Shown here piece by piece: positions 39,567 to 48,277 of a stretch of 58,929 bases of DNA. The stretch is from DATFYM01 sp035315065 (GTDB lineage: Bacteria > Acidobacteriota > Terriglobia > UBA7540): the NCBI GenBank assembly GCA_035315065.1, contig DATFYM010000008.1, forward strand, positions 1-58,929, written 5' to 3'. The notes below the pieces were generated by a model. That model was given only the letters and a program-made list of their open reading frames with translations. It was not told where the DNA came from and did no database searches. The position numbers and the translations under genes are program-made. The number at the start of each line of letters is the position of its first letter. Positions within the stretch are counted from its first letter, which is position 1.

Positions 39567-41075
39567 TCAATCGAGACCCCTCTCCGCTATCTCAAACGCC
39601 TCCAGCATCGCCTTGGTCTTGTTCATACACTCCTGATACTCCAACGACGGAACCGAGTCGGCGACGATGCCGGCGCCGGCCTGGAGATAGGCCTTCTTGT
39701 CCTTGATGAGGACGGTGCGGATGACGATGCAGGAGTTGAGATTGCCGGAGAAGTCGAGGTAGAGGACGGCGCCGCCGTAGAGAGCGCGGCGCGTGGGCTC
39801 CAGCTCGTCGATGATCTCCATGGCGCGAACCTTGGGAGCGCCGGAGAGCGTGCCGGCGGGAAAGCAGGCAGCGAGAGCGGCGTAGCTATCGGCGTCGGGC
39901 CGCAGTTCCCCCTGAATCGACGAGACCAGGTGCATCACGTGCGAGTAGCGCTCCACGAACATGATTTCCTTGGGGCGCACGGACGAGTACGCGCAGACGC
40001 GGCCCACATCGTTGCGGCCCAGGTCCACCAGCATGATGTGCTCGGCGCGCTCCTTCTGGTCCGATTTCAGCTCCTCCTCCAGCCGCAGATCCTCCTCTTC
40101 CGTCCGTCCCCGCGGACGCGTGCCGGCGATGGGCCGGTACTCGACGCCGCTCCCGCTCACCTTCACCAGCATCTCGGGCGACGAGCCTAGAACGGTAGCG
40201 TCGCGAAAGCGCAGGAAGTAGAGGTAGGGCGAGGGATTCACGGCGCGCAAAGCGCGGTAGATCTCGAACGGCGGCACGCGCACCGGGACTTCCAGGCGCA
40301 ACGAGACCACCCCCTGAAAGATGTCGCCGGCGCGGATGTACTCCAGGGTGCGTTCCACCATCCGCTGGTAGCTCTGCCGCGTCATGTTGGGGCGCACGCG
40401 CAACGGGCCCTGCGGGCGACGGAAACGCGGCAGACGCAGGGGCCGGGCGAGCATCCGCTCCAGGCGCTCGAGCTGGCGGACCGCCGCGTCGTACTTGGCG
40501 CGCAGGCTACCCGGTCCTTCCTCGGTGAGCACGTTGGCGATCAGGAACAGCCGGTGTTGGACGTGGTCGAAGGCCACCAGGCTGCTGAAGTACATAAACG
40601 CCGCCTCGTCCACGTCGACGTCCGGCTCGACGCGCGGCGGCAGGCGCTCGAGCAGTCGCACCACTTCGTACGAGAGATAACCCACCGCTCCGGCCGAGAA
40701 GGGCGGCAAGTCGGGAAGCGTGACCGGACGATAACGCGCGCCGATTTGGCGCAGGAGGTCGAAGATGTTGCCGGTCTCCTCCCGTACCTGCGCGCCGCGC
40801 ACCACCTTGATCCGATCGCCGCGCGACGAGACCACTTGAAAGGGATCGATGCCGAAGAACGTGTAGCGGCCGACGCGCTCGCCGCCTTCCACACTTTCCA
40901 GCAGGAAGCTGTAGGGATGGGCCGCAGCCTCGCTTGCCGTTCGCGGCGCAAGCTTCAGGTAAGCGGAGACGGGACTCAGCAGGTCTGCCACCACGGTGCG
41001 GTAGACGGGGACAACGTTGCCCCGGCGGGCGAGGCGGGCGAAGTCAGAGAAGCCTGGGATGACGGAGGAAGACAT
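39567..41075 (-). CDS. trpE: Anthranilate synthase component I
   Basis: 502 residues from ATG 41075 (MSSSVIPGFSDFARL); the longer frame's N-terminus is a word repeat. Feedback site LLES in SFLLESVEGGERVGRY near residue 55. Chorismate-binding core: GDIFQGVVSLRLE, IAGTRPRG, DLGRNDVGRV, HLVSSIQGEL, PAGTLSGAPKVRAMEIIDELE, and GAGIVADSVP. First step of tryptophan synthesis. TrpG is not in the window. Confidence 0.97.
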   Translation of the reverse strand: MSSSVIPGFSDFARLARRGNVVPVYRTVVADLLSPVSAYLKLAPRTASEAAAHPYSFLLESVEGGERVGRYTFFGIDPFQVVSSRGDRIKVVRGAQVREETGNIFDLLRQIGARYRPVTLPDLPPFSAGAVGYLSYEVVRLLERLPPRVEPDVDVDEAAFMYFSSLVAFDHVQHRLFLIANVLTEEGPGSLRAKYDAAVRQLERLERMLARPLRLPRFRRPQGPLRVRPNMTRQSYQRMVERTLEYIRAGDIFQGVVSLRLEVPVRVPPFEIYRALRAVNPSPYLYFLRFRDATVLGSSPEMLVKVSGSGVEYRPIAGTRPRGRTEEEDLRLEEELKSDQKERAEHIMLVDLGRNDVGRVCAYSSVRPKEIMFVERYSHVMHLVSSIQGELRPDADSYAALAACFPAGTLSGAPKVRAMEIIDELEPTRRALYGGAVLYLDFSGNLNSCIVIRTVLIKDKKAYLQAGAGIVADSVPSLEYQECMNKTKAMLEAFEIAERGLD

Positions 41076-41081
41076 AAGAAA

Positions 41082-41120
41082 ATCAAAGGGCAAAAGGCAA
41101 AGCGCAAAAGGCAAAGGTGA
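41082..41120. repeat. Word repeat (GGGCAAAAGGCAAAG type), left copy
   Basis: CAAAGGGCAAAAGGCAAAGCGCAAAAGGCAAAGG. Its inverse copies flank the next gene on the far side at 41345-41380, so the pair brackets the small gene at 41138. Confidence 0.8.
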
Positions 41121-41137
41121 AAGCCACAAAGTTCCGG

Positions 41138-41335
41138 CTACGCACCCGCACGCTTAGTTCGAGTGAACCCAACTCGCCCCTCCTCCATTAGGACTTTTCC
41201 TGTTTTCCAACCCCCTGCAAGCCATGCAGTTGCCTGGACGTGGGACAAGTCATTTGCCCACCAAGGACGGTGCCGGCGTGCAGCGTCAGGAAGCGGCCCG
41301 CCCAAAAGCTCCTCGATCCGCTCACCATCAGCCAT
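41138..41335 (-). CDS. Small DUF7662-like protein
   Basis: 65 residues. ERIEELLGGPLPDAARRHRPWWANDLSHVQATAWLAGGWKTGKVLMEEGRVGFTR follows the pattern of a widespread short domain (IExxLGxxLPxSAxxxRxWWANDxxHxQAxAWLxAGWxV). Trp41 and the WWAN patch would form a core. It is often a stand-alone small protein or fused to nucleases. It is bracketed by inverse copies of one word repeat, as if carried in a cassette. Confidence 0.75.
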   Translation of the reverse strand: MADGERIEELLGGPLPDAARRHRPWWANDLSHVQATAWLAGGWKTGKVLMEEGRVGFTRTKRAGA

Positions 41336-41344
41336 GGTTCTCTC

Positions 41345-41380
41345 TTCTGACTTTTGCCCTTTGCCTTTTGCCTTTCTTTT
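41345..41380. repeat. Word repeat (GGGCAAAAGGCAAAG type), right copy
   Basis: Inverse orientation of the 41082-41120 block: TTTTGCCCTTTGCCTTTTGCC. Sits at the end of the prolyl oligopeptidase gene. Confidence 0.8.
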
Positions 41381-41381
41381 C

Positions 41382-43508
41382 CTACCGCGGCGTCATTCCT
41401 ACTTGCCAAAACAGAAACCCCAGCTCATCGGTGGTATCCTCCACCTGCCGGTTGACGGGCATGCCCTGGGTGTGGCCCGCCTTCGTATCGTACTTGAGCA
41501 ACACCGGCCGCTCCGACGGATCCGATCCGGTGGCCCACTGAACCAGCGCCGCCATCTTGCGGGCGTGCAGCGGCGCCACGCGAGTATCGCCGTCGCCGGT
41601 AACGAAGAGCACGGCAGGATACTTCGTCCCCTTCACCACGTGCTGGTAGGGAGAGTAAGCGTAAAGATATTTGAATTGCGCGGCATCCTCGGACGAGCCG
41701 TACTCGGAAACCCAATACCGAGCCACAAAGAATTGCTGGTAACGGAGCATGTCCAGGAGAGGGTATCTGCACTCCACCGCGCGGAAAAGATCCGGACGCT
41801 GAGTGAGAGCCGCGCCGACCAGCAACCCACCATTGCTTCCACCAGCGATCGAAAGCTTCGCGGGATTAGTGTACTTATTGGCTACGAGCCACTCCGCCGC
41901 ACTGATGAAGTCGTCGAAGACTTCCTGCTTGTTGGCAAGCATCCCGGCGCGATGCCACTTCTCGCCGAACTCACCGCCGCCGCGCAGGTTCGCCGCGGCG
42001 TAGACGCCGCCGGACTCGGTCCAAGCCACGGCGCGCGGCGAAAACGCTGGAGTTTCACTGACGTTAAAACCACCGTAGCCTGTTAGGAGAACGGGATTGT
42101 TCCCGTCGGGCTTCAGTCCCTTCTTATAAACAAGAAACATCGGGACTCTGGTTTTGTCCTTCGACTCGTACCAAACTTGTTTCAGCTCGAGTTGATCAGC
42201 GTTAACGGGTACGTCTTGTCGCGCCCACACTCCCTGGCGGCCGCTCGGCACGTCGTAGCTGTAGATGGTGGGCGAAACGAAGTAGGAGCTGAAGTCGAAG
42301 AAGGCCTGATTGCTCGACCACCGGCCTGCAACTCCGCCCACTGATCCCAAGGTAGGGAAAGCGATTTCGCCCGCCGGGTGGCCGCCGGGATCGAATGCCT
42401 TGACCAGCGAGTTCGCGTTCTGAGTGTAGTTCACGAACAGCTTGCCGCCCGCCAGGCTGAATCCTTCGATGACCGCGTCGCTCTCAGGAACGATCTCGCG
42501 CCAGTGGTCACGCGCCGGGTTGCGGAGGTCAACCAGAAGCATCCGCCCGTCCGGCGATTTCCAATTCGTCTGCATGTACAGCTTATCGCCTGCAATCTGC
42601 CCGAAGAATCGCGCGCTGATGTCGTTGACCACCGGGACGATGGAGCCCTTCGCGGCCAAGTCCTGGACGTATAGTTCCGTCTTGTCCGCGGCCGAGCCGT
42701 GTATCATAGTCAGTAATAGGTAGCGCCCGTCTTCGGATAGATCAACCTCGAGGATGTAGTCTGTTGAATAACCCTTTCCGAAGATCTCTGAGTCGCCGGT
42801 CGGATCAGTTCCCATGGCATGATAGTAGGCGCGGGGACCTTCATCGGTGTGCTTGCTGTAGTAGAAACCGGACTTGTCCGGCTTGATTGCGGCGCCGAAA
42901 TAGCGGCCCTTGGGGAGGCGGTCGGACAGATCCTTGCGCGTGTCAACATTGAGAAATCGGATTTCAACTTCGTCTTGCCCACCCTGACGAATCCCATAAG
43001 CGAGAGTTGTCCCGTCCTGCGAGACGTCCAGCAAGTCCTCGCTCGTGGTGTGGTCGGCGCTCAGCGGGTGGGGATCGAGCAGGACTCCGTCCGCGCCCTG
43101 CAAGCCCTGGCGCATGTAGATGACGAACTGGTCCTGGTCGGCGTGGCGCTTGGCAAAGAAGTAGCGGCCATTGCGCTCGAGCGGTACATTCACGACGTCG
43201 ACCTTCAGCAGCTCGGTGAGCCGATGCTCCAGTTGCTCCCGGCCGGGCAGCGCGTGCAGGATCGGCTCCGAGTAGTCGTTCTGCGCCTTGATCCAGGCTC
43301 GCGTCTCCGGGCTCGATTGGTCTTCGAGCCAGCGGTAAGGGTCGGAAATCTTGACGCCGTGCAGTGTGTCGACCACGTCGTCTCTTCGCGTGGCGGGCGG
43401 CGTTTCCACGTTCGGCCCCTCGGCGGAGACTACCGCGACGCCCGCGAGACCGATCGCCAGAAAGGAAAGCGTCCAAAGAGAACCGTGGACCGACTGGGCG
43501 CTAGCCAT
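41382..43508 (-). CDS. Prolyl oligopeptidase (S9A) family serine peptidase, secreted
   Basis: 708 residues. Signal peptide about 1-30 (LSFLAIGLAGVAVVSA). Beta-propeller N-terminal half (DPYRWLEDQSSPETRAWIKAQN, the classic S9A start), then the alpha/beta-hydrolase half: YGGFNVSETPAF, GGVYAAANLRGGGEFGEKWHRAG, GGSNGG (nucleophile Ser, near residue 555), TGDGDTRVAPLHARKM (Asp), and KAGHTQGMP (His). Cleaves short Pro-containing peptides, probably in the periplasm. GAGGAGG precedes the ATG. Confidence 0.96.
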   Translation of the reverse strand: MASAQSVHGSLWTLSFLAIGLAGVAVVSAEGPNVETPPATRRDDVVDTLHGVKISDPYRWLEDQSSPETRAWIKAQNDYSEPILHALPGREQLEHRLTELLKVDVVNVPLERNGRYFFAKRHADQDQFVIYMRQGLQGADGVLLDPHPLSADHTTSEDLLDVSQDGTTLAYGIRQGGQDEVEIRFLNVDTRKDLSDRLPKGRYFGAAIKPDKSGFYYSKHTDEGPRAYYHAMGTDPTGDSEIFGKGYSTDYILEVDLSEDGRYLLLTMIHGSAADKTELYVQDLAAKGSIVPVVNDISARFFGQIAGDKLYMQTNWKSPDGRMLLVDLRNPARDHWREIVPESDAVIEGFSLAGGKLFVNYTQNANSLVKAFDPGGHPAGEIAFPTLGSVGGVAGRWSSNQAFFDFSSYFVSPTIYSYDVPSGRQGVWARQDVPVNADQLELKQVWYESKDKTRVPMFLVYKKGLKPDGNNPVLLTGYGGFNVSETPAFSPRAVAWTESGGVYAAANLRGGGEFGEKWHRAGMLANKQEVFDDFISAAEWLVANKYTNPAKLSIAGGSNGGLLVGAALTQRPDLFRAVECRYPLLDMLRYQQFFVARYWVSEYGSSEDAAQFKYLYAYSPYQHVVKGTKYPAVLFVTGDGDTRVAPLHARKMAALVQWATGSDPSERPVLLKYDTKAGHTQGMPVNRQVEDTTDELGFLFWQVGMTPR

Positions 43509-43837
43509 TCGCGAACCTCCTCTAAGAAACTAAACCCTCAGAAGCTGTGAAGAATTAAACACAAAGGCACGGAGACCGAGAGAACAGAACGAGGATCACA
43601 TGAAGATGTCGTTTGTTTCTCGACGTTTCTCATTTTTCTCTGTGCCTCTATGTCTCTGGGTTGGAAGCTCCTTCGCAATTACTCACAGCTTCTCACGCAT
43701 CGAATCTTAGAGACGAGAACGGGAGCCCGAAATATAGACGACCTTTCTTTCCTGGCCTTTCCCATTCTCTCTCTGTACCTCTGCCTTCCTGCGTTGGAAG
43801 CCCGTTTGCAGTTCTTCTGAGCTTCCAAGCCACAGCG
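43509..43837. repeat. Word-repeat block (CACAAAGGCACGGAGACC type), no gene
   Basis: AAACACAAAGGCACGGAGACCGAG on the left and TTTTTCTCTGTGCCTCTATG, plus CTCTCTGTACCTCTGCC, on the right give repeated inverse pairing. CTTCTGAG/CTCAGAAG-like ends lie at both sides. No coding sequence seen. Confidence 0.7.
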
Positions 43838-45346
43838 TCAAGCGCCGGCGTGGCTTAGGACCTGGCGCGCCGCCTGCTCCATGAGGGCGCGCGGGGCGGT
43901 GCTGCCGGTCCAGATCTCAAACTGGCGGGCCCCCTGGGCCACCAACATTTCCAGGCCCGAAATCGTGATGAGGCCGCGGCCGCGGGCCTGCGTCAAGAAC
44001 CGCGTCTCGAGCGGATGGTAAACCATGTCGAAAACCACACGCGCGCGCACCCGCGAGAGATCGATGGGTCTCGCGTCCACTTGCGGCGTCATGCCCACCG
44101 GAGTGGCGTTGATCACGGCATCGACATCGATGACCTCGGTGCTTTCCCAGGGAACCACCTGGGCCGAGATGCCTCGCGCCAAGCGCTGCGCCGCCGAGTC
44201 GCGGCGCGCCGCGATCAAAACCACTGCGCCTTCCGCGCGTAGCGTGTAAGCCGCTGCCCGCGCTGCGCCGCCCGCGCCCAGGATGAGAATCCGGCTTCCG
44301 GCCAGCCGGAGGCGCTTCGTGAGCACTTCTACTACCGCCGCCGCGTCCGTGTTCCAGCCCAGCCACTTGCCGCGTTGCACCGCCACTGTATTGCAGGCGC
44401 CGATGCGCGCCGCCAGAGGGTCGAGCCAATCGAGCGCGCGAATGATGCTGCGCTTGAACGGCATGGTGACGCTGAAGCCCTGGAAGTTCAGCTTGCGCGC
44501 GAAGGCCAGGAAGTCCGCCAGGCGGTCCGTCTCGCAGGGCAGGTAAACGGCGTCGATATGCTTGCCGTGGAAGGCCGCGTTCTGCATCGCCGGCGAAAGG
44601 GAGAGTGAAGCGCGCGACCCGACCACGCCAAAGAGCTGGGTGCGCCGGTCGAGATGCTCCACCCGATAAACGGTGCGCATGACCTCGGAGGGGAGTTGGC
44701 CGGGCGCCACGCTGAGGTGATTGCCGGCGGAGCCGTAAGTAAATGCCGAACCATACCGCAAGGCCAGCACTCGCGACGGAATGCCCGTCCCGCCCATGCC
44801 CAGCGCCACCAACTTGCGGGCGCGGTTGCGGTGGGATTTCAGAAGGTCGAGAATCCGCAGGTTGTCGCATAGGCGCCGCACGTGGCACGCCACTTTGACC
44901 GACTGGACGGGCAGCCGCGCCAACCGTCGATAGATGGCCGGCAGCGGCGGGGCGGCACGATAGTTGTGGTAGGAAACGATCACCTTGGCAGGCTTGAACT
45001 GTTCCAGCCAGGCGACGCCGGCGCGCTCCACCGATTCGATCTCGACGTCCACCCACTGGCAACCAGCGCGCACCGCCGCCGCCAGCAGGCTCCCCTGTTG
45101 CTCGATGGTGCCGCCAAACAGTCCTCCCGCCTCGGTGCGCCGGCAGGTGGCGATGATCGGCGGTGAATGCAAGCGCGAGAACATCTGGTCGAGCGCCGAT
45201 TCCAGGCCGTTGGGCTCCTTCAAGTGGTCGAGGCGCAGCTCCAGCCCCACTTCTGGGCTATCTACCTTGCCAGCCAGGGCCTCGAGGCCGGCGAGCGTGG
45301 AGGATGCCAGGGTGGCAAAGATGCGAGGTGTGTTCGGTTTACCCAA
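43838..45346 (-). CDS. Bifunctional 3-dehydroquinate dehydratase / shikimate dehydrogenase (AroD-AroE fusion)
   Basis: 502 residues if started at TTG 45346; the upstream in-frame part (GCGILRYAQNDKQRDS) is a word repeat. N-terminal 220 residues are a type I dehydroquinase: LELRLDHLKEP, IIATCR, SYHNY (catalytic His), and VKVACHV with the Schiff-base Lys. The C-terminal half is shikimate dehydrogenase: LSLSPAMQNAAF, FSVTMPFK (catalytic Lys), GWNTDA, LGAGGAARAA (NADP loop), and INATPVGM. It does two consecutive steps of the shikimate pathway, so this genome does not need separate enzymes. Confidence 0.95.
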   Translation of the reverse strand: MGKPNTPRIFATLASSTLAGLEALAGKVDSPEVGLELRLDHLKEPNGLESALDQMFSRLHSPPIIATCRRTEAGGLFGGTIEQQGSLLAAAVRAGCQWVDVEIESVERAGVAWLEQFKPAKVIVSYHNYRAAPPLPAIYRRLARLPVQSVKVACHVRRLCDNLRILDLLKSHRNRARKLVALGMGGTGIPSRVLALRYGSAFTYGSAGNHLSVAPGQLPSEVMRTVYRVEHLDRRTQLFGVVGSRASLSLSPAMQNAAFHGKHIDAVYLPCETDRLADFLAFARKLNFQGFSVTMPFKRSIIRALDWLDPLAARIGACNTVAVQRGKWLGWNTDAAAVVEVLTKRLRLAGSRILILGAGGAARAAAYTLRAEGAVVLIAARRDSAAQRLARGISAQVVPWESTEVIDVDAVINATPVGMTPQVDARPIDLSRVRARVVFDMVYHPLETRFLTQARGRGLITISGLEMLVAQGARQFEIWTGSTAPRALMEQAARQVLSHAGA

Positions 45347-45384
45347 GGTTGGAATTTGCCCGTGGGTCCGTCGTTCACAGCGCC

Positions 45385-45445
45385 GCGGAGAATCCCTCTG
45401 CTTGTCGTTCTGAGCGTAGCGAAGAATCCCACATCCTGCGGTTCT
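45385..45445. repeat. Dispersed repeat CGTTCTGAGCGTAGCGAAG
   Basis: A well-known short dispersed repeat of many bacterial genomes (translates as ...RYAQND...). Here it sits at the 5' end of aroDE and forms an apparent N-terminal extension. The gap 45447-45667 beyond it shows no gene. Confidence 0.7.
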
Positions 45446-45667
45446 GACCGGCGGTGCTGCTCGTGCGATGCTCGGACCGAATTCACTATAAAGCTTTTGG
45501 CTAGCAAAATGCAAGGCCCCGCGCTTCGGTACTGGTGTCATTTGACAAAAGCAATAGAATCCGCAGATTGCACAGGCACCGAATTGTCAACGTAATTATT
45601 TTGAGACACCGGGTATCTCACCTCGGGTTCAGATTTTCGAGTTTGGGTTTTCGAGCGTAAGGTTAAA

Positions 45668-46186
45668 ATGGAGAGCACCATGACACGCGAATATCCCAGG
45701 CAACCGCTGGTCGGGGTGGGCGGCGTGGTGATCCACCGCCAGCGCGTTCTGCTGATCAAGCGCGGGACCGAACCGCTGAAGCATCAGTGGTCGATTCCCG
45801 GCGGGATGCTCGAGCTCGGCGAGGAATTGGCCGACGGCGCGCGGCGCGAGATCAAGGAAGAGACCGGCCTCGACGTAGAACCGCTGGAGGTGATCGCCGT
45901 CTTCGACCGCATCCTGCGCGACACCGGCGCGCAGGACGGCTGGAGCCTCAAGGGTCGCGGCCGGGTGCGCTACCACTACGTCATCATCGATTACGTCTGC
46001 CGGCTTAAGGGCGGGAAGCTGGCGCCCGCCTCCGATGTGCTCGACGCGCGGTGGGTGCGGCGCGAGGACCTTCCGGAATACCACCTCACCGAGATGGCGA
46101 CGCACGTCATCCGCGGCGCGTTTCAATACCTCAATAAGGGGAATGCGTCGAGGCTTTCGCCGCGGACGCCCTCAATGTTGGGATGA
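45668..46186 (+). CDS. Nudix hydrolase (NUDIX domain phosphohydrolase)
   Basis: 172 residues. Nudix box at 46-68 (GMLELGEELADGARREIKEETGL, all signature residues G, E, R, E, E, E, G kept). ADP-ribose-like features: HYVIIDYVCRLKGG and DARWVRREDLP. ATG 45680 with GGAG is an equally good start. Probably hydrolyses a nucleoside diphosphate derivative. It is convergent with the PIN gene downstream. Confidence 0.95.
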   Translation: MESTMTREYPRQPLVGVGGVVIHRQRVLLIKRGTEPLKHQWSIPGGMLELGEELADGARREIKEETGLDVEPLEVIAVFDRILRDTGAQDGWSLKGRGRVRYHYVIIDYVCRLKGGKLAPASDVLDARWVRREDLPEYHLTEMATHVIRGAFQYLNKGNASRLSPRTPSMLG

Positions 46187-46190
46187 GAAG

Positions 46191-46652
46191 TTACTTGTCC
46201 TTGGCGAGTTCGAGGGCTTCACTCGGGTTCATCACTGTCAGGCTCAGTACGGCTTGGTGGCGCTTGATGGCTTTGGAAAGGTCTTGATCATCAGTCACAA
46301 CAATTGGCTTAGAGATCAAAGCCGCTCGGACCACGTGTTCATCCTCGGGCGGGATTCGAACTCCTGACGGAAGTTCCGGTGGTTTGGCGGTCTCGAGACT
46401 CAACTTTGCGGCCTTGTAGCGAATGCTCGTCAGAAAATTGACCATCTGGAACTGCAATCTGGGCTGCTTCAAAAGCTCGCGGATGTGGTGCTCGTAGCGT
46501 TCAAGAAGAGTATCGTCCACAACCGCCGTGTGGCAGTTCTCACCTATGAGACGTAGCAACCGAGCACTTGTGAGGTCAGGATCGCCGCATTTGTCCTCCT
46601 CCTTAACCGCGAAATAGATGATGTTGGAATCGAGCAGGAATCTATGCTTCAC
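46191..46652 (-). CDS. PIN-like nuclease partner of an AAA ATPase
   Basis: 153 residues. Asp8 in MKHRFLLDSNIIYFAV is the first metal ligand of the PIN fold. DDTLLERYEHH, PPEDEHVVRAAL and IVVTDDQDL supply further acidic residues. It starts 3 bp after the ATPase stop, so the two are cotranscribed. PIN domains cleave RNA. The upstream ATPase may control the cleavage, a plausible anti-phage module. Confidence 0.83.
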   Translation of the reverse strand: MKHRFLLDSNIIYFAVKEEDKCGDPDLTSARLLRLIGENCHTAVVDDTLLERYEHHIRELLKQPRLQFQMVNFLTSIRYKAAKLSLETAKPPELPSGVRIPPEDEHVVRAALISKPIVVTDDQDLSKAIKRHQAVLSLTVMNPSEALELAKDK

Positions 46653-46655
46653 GGG

Positions 46656-47990
46656 CTACGCTTTCTTGAGTGCATCGAGGTATTCGGAGAGTTCGGCCAA
46701 ACTCTGGTCGTAAAAGCCCGGCAGCCCGTCGCTGACCTGTCCTTGGTCGTTCACCTCCAGTTTAGTGACCTTTGCCGTGCCCTGCTGATTCTCGAAATAG
46801 TAGATGGCAAGGTCTTCCTTCGGTAGGTCGGCCTTCGCAACGGCGTGCAAAAGCTTGTGCAGCACGTGCTCGCTGTGCGTTTCCACAATTAGCTGGAGGC
46901 TGCGCTTTAGCGCCAGGGTCAGAAGCATGGAAACGAGTTTCGATTGCAGCGCCGGATGCAAATGCACTTCGGGCTCACTCAGCAGGATTGTCTCGTTAGG
47001 AGATGCGAGGGCCATCGGGACCAAGATGAAGGGTAACTGGTTCGCGCCCATTCCTTCGTTACTGAGGAGTTTTTGTGAAGGAGCCCCGTTTCCGGCTGAC
47101 GGCGCTTCGCTCGCGCGGAGGGTCACCCGTCTCCCAGGAATCAGACGTACCTTCAGCTTCACTCCAATGAGCTCTTCCAGCGTCTCGGAAAGGTCCTCTT
47201 CCAAGTCACGATCATACTGCAGTGTTGCAGCGAGCGCCGTGGCCCTGTCACGAAGAATCAGCTTCTCCAGGCTCGCCGGCGGGTGATCGGGCAGCGGATA
47301 TCCCCACTCCTCGAAGCCTCGCAGAGGCAGGACGGGATGAACCGAGTCGAGTAATTTTGCAGGTGCACCAGCGAAAAACCACGACAGCTCATTCAAGTCT
47401 TGAACCAGTTCTGGAGGGGGAGATGAACCGGCGTTGCTCTGAATCCCCCTAGGTTCCAAGAGGCGAAAACTGTTCGCTCCTACGAACAGCAGTGAAAGCC
47501 CTTGAACCGCGACCGCTTGCTGCGAAGGGTGCGCAGTTGGTCCCGCCAACCAACTCCAATCCACTGTTCCGTAGCCCGATTCCAAGCGCCCGTGATTATA
47601 AGTGAGTGCGTTACCGCGTATGGTAAGATCAAAACCCACCTGCAAAGGAACACCATATCTGAGGTCCTTCGGGGGCTGAACATCGCCTGTGACGCCGATC
47701 TCGATGCCTTTGTCGCCCTGTCTCAGAATGTCCTCGAAACTGCCCAAGTCCACACTCTCCAGGCCCGGCAACACATAAGGATCCTCTTTGACTCGTCGCT
47801 CCGGAGGTGTCGTCTGTAGAAACCCCGTGTTGTTGCCCGTGTTCCGTGTGGCTTGCTTCAACGCCAGCAACGCCTGAAAAATACTCGACTTGCCGCTGTT
47901 GTTGGGGCCGATGAAAACCGTGATCGGCGCGACCTCGATGGTCGTGTCCTCATGGAGCTTGAAATTCTTCAGCCGGACTTCCTTCAGCAT
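46656..47990 (-). CDS. OLD/AAA15-like ATPase
   Basis: 444 residues. Walker A GPNNSGKSS at 28-36 directly after a short beta start (VRLKNFKLHEDTTIEVAPITVF). ABC-like signature region and Walker B LLSEPEVHLHP near residue 330, followed by VETHSEHVLHKLLHAV (H-loop). No TOPRIM nuclease domain at the C-terminus, unlike OLD or GajA proteins. C-terminal about 60 residues (YYFENQQGTAKVTKLEVND) are of the DUF3696-like type. A TATAAT box lies only 6 nt before the ATG, so the mRNA may be leaderless. Confidence 0.9.
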   Translation of the reverse strand: MLKEVRLKNFKLHEDTTIEVAPITVFIGPNNSGKSSIFQALLALKQATRNTGNNTGFLQTTPPERRVKEDPYVLPGLESVDLGSFEDILRQGDKGIEIGVTGDVQPPKDLRYGVPLQVGFDLTIRGNALTYNHGRLESGYGTVDWSWLAGPTAHPSQQAVAVQGLSLLFVGANSFRLLEPRGIQSNAGSSPPPELVQDLNELSWFFAGAPAKLLDSVHPVLPLRGFEEWGYPLPDHPPASLEKLILRDRATALAATLQYDRDLEEDLSETLEELIGVKLKVRLIPGRRVTLRASEAPSAGNGAPSQKLLSNEGMGANQLPFILVPMALASPNETILLSEPEVHLHPALQSKLVSMLLTLALKRSLQLIVETHSEHVLHKLLHAVAKADLPKEDLAIYYFENQQGTAKVTKLEVNDQGQVSDGLPGFYDQSLAELSEYLDALKKA

Positions 47991-47996
47991 GTTGTG

Positions 47997-48002
47997 ATTA
48001 TA
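47997..48002 (-). promoter_or_regulatory. TATAAT -10 box six bases upstream of the ATPase ATG
   Basis: TATAAT followed by CACAAC and then ATG. Transcription would start at or next to the A of the start codon. No usable Shine-Dalgarno exists between them. Suggests a leaderless transcript for the ATPase-PIN pair. Confidence 0.6.
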
Positions 48003-48037
48003 CCCCAGTCAAAGAATGCCGCGATGAGAGTCGGCAG

Positions 48038-48084
48038 ACAAACAAAAAGCCCCTGGCCTCGCGTTGACTCACGAGACCAGGGGC
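48038..48084 (-). terminator. Intrinsic terminator of the small structured transcript
   Basis: Stem GCCCCTGG (48049-48056) with CCAGGGGC (48077-48084), extended by CCTCG/CGAG, then TTTTTGTTTG on the minus strand. Confidence 0.85.
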
Positions 48085-48271
48085 CCGGGTTGCTGATGGG
48101 ATTGGCTTCTCGCCCAACTGCGAGTAACAGGCGCCAACCAGCGCCTAAACCATGCCCCTCTTCGCTAGAGAGGGGGTCCCATACCAAGCGCTAGCGAACG
48201 CCTAAGCCTCAGCACCCTCGCTAAGACTACAGTCACTAACCTTTGCCATGGATCACCTCCTTTCTAGCGAT
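48044..48271 (-). ncRNA. Small structured transcript (promoter to terminator, about 225 nt)
   Basis: Minus-strand unit. After the promoter and a 15-nt leader comes a 16-nt Shine-Dalgarno and a 15-codon ORF. Then come hairpins at 48155-48175 (CCCCTCT/AGAGGGG), 48129-48146 (AGGCGC/GCGCCT), 48109-48124 (CTCGC/GCGAG) and the terminator hairpin at 48049-48084. Such spacing suggests a defined RNA fold. TAGCGA occurs three times on it. Not matched to any RNA family I can name. Confidence 0.6.
48202..48249 (-). CDS. 15-residue micro-ORF with perfect Shine-Dalgarno
   Basis: MAKVSDCSLSEGAEA, stop TAG. AGAAAGGAGGTGATCC (48250-48265) directly precedes the ATG and is complementary to the last 16 bases of typical 16S rRNA (GGATCACCTCCTTTCT). 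Spacing is optimal. It may be a leader peptide whose translation controls the downstream fold, or a small functional peptide; it has one Cys (residue 7). Confidence 0.65.
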   Translation of the reverse strand: MAKVSDCSLSEGAEA

Positions 48272-48277
48272 GAGGCG

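Noticed and set aside
46035..46367. 110-residue plus-strand ORF between Nudix and PIN genes.
   Set aside because: Overlaps both genes in wrong frames; no independent support.
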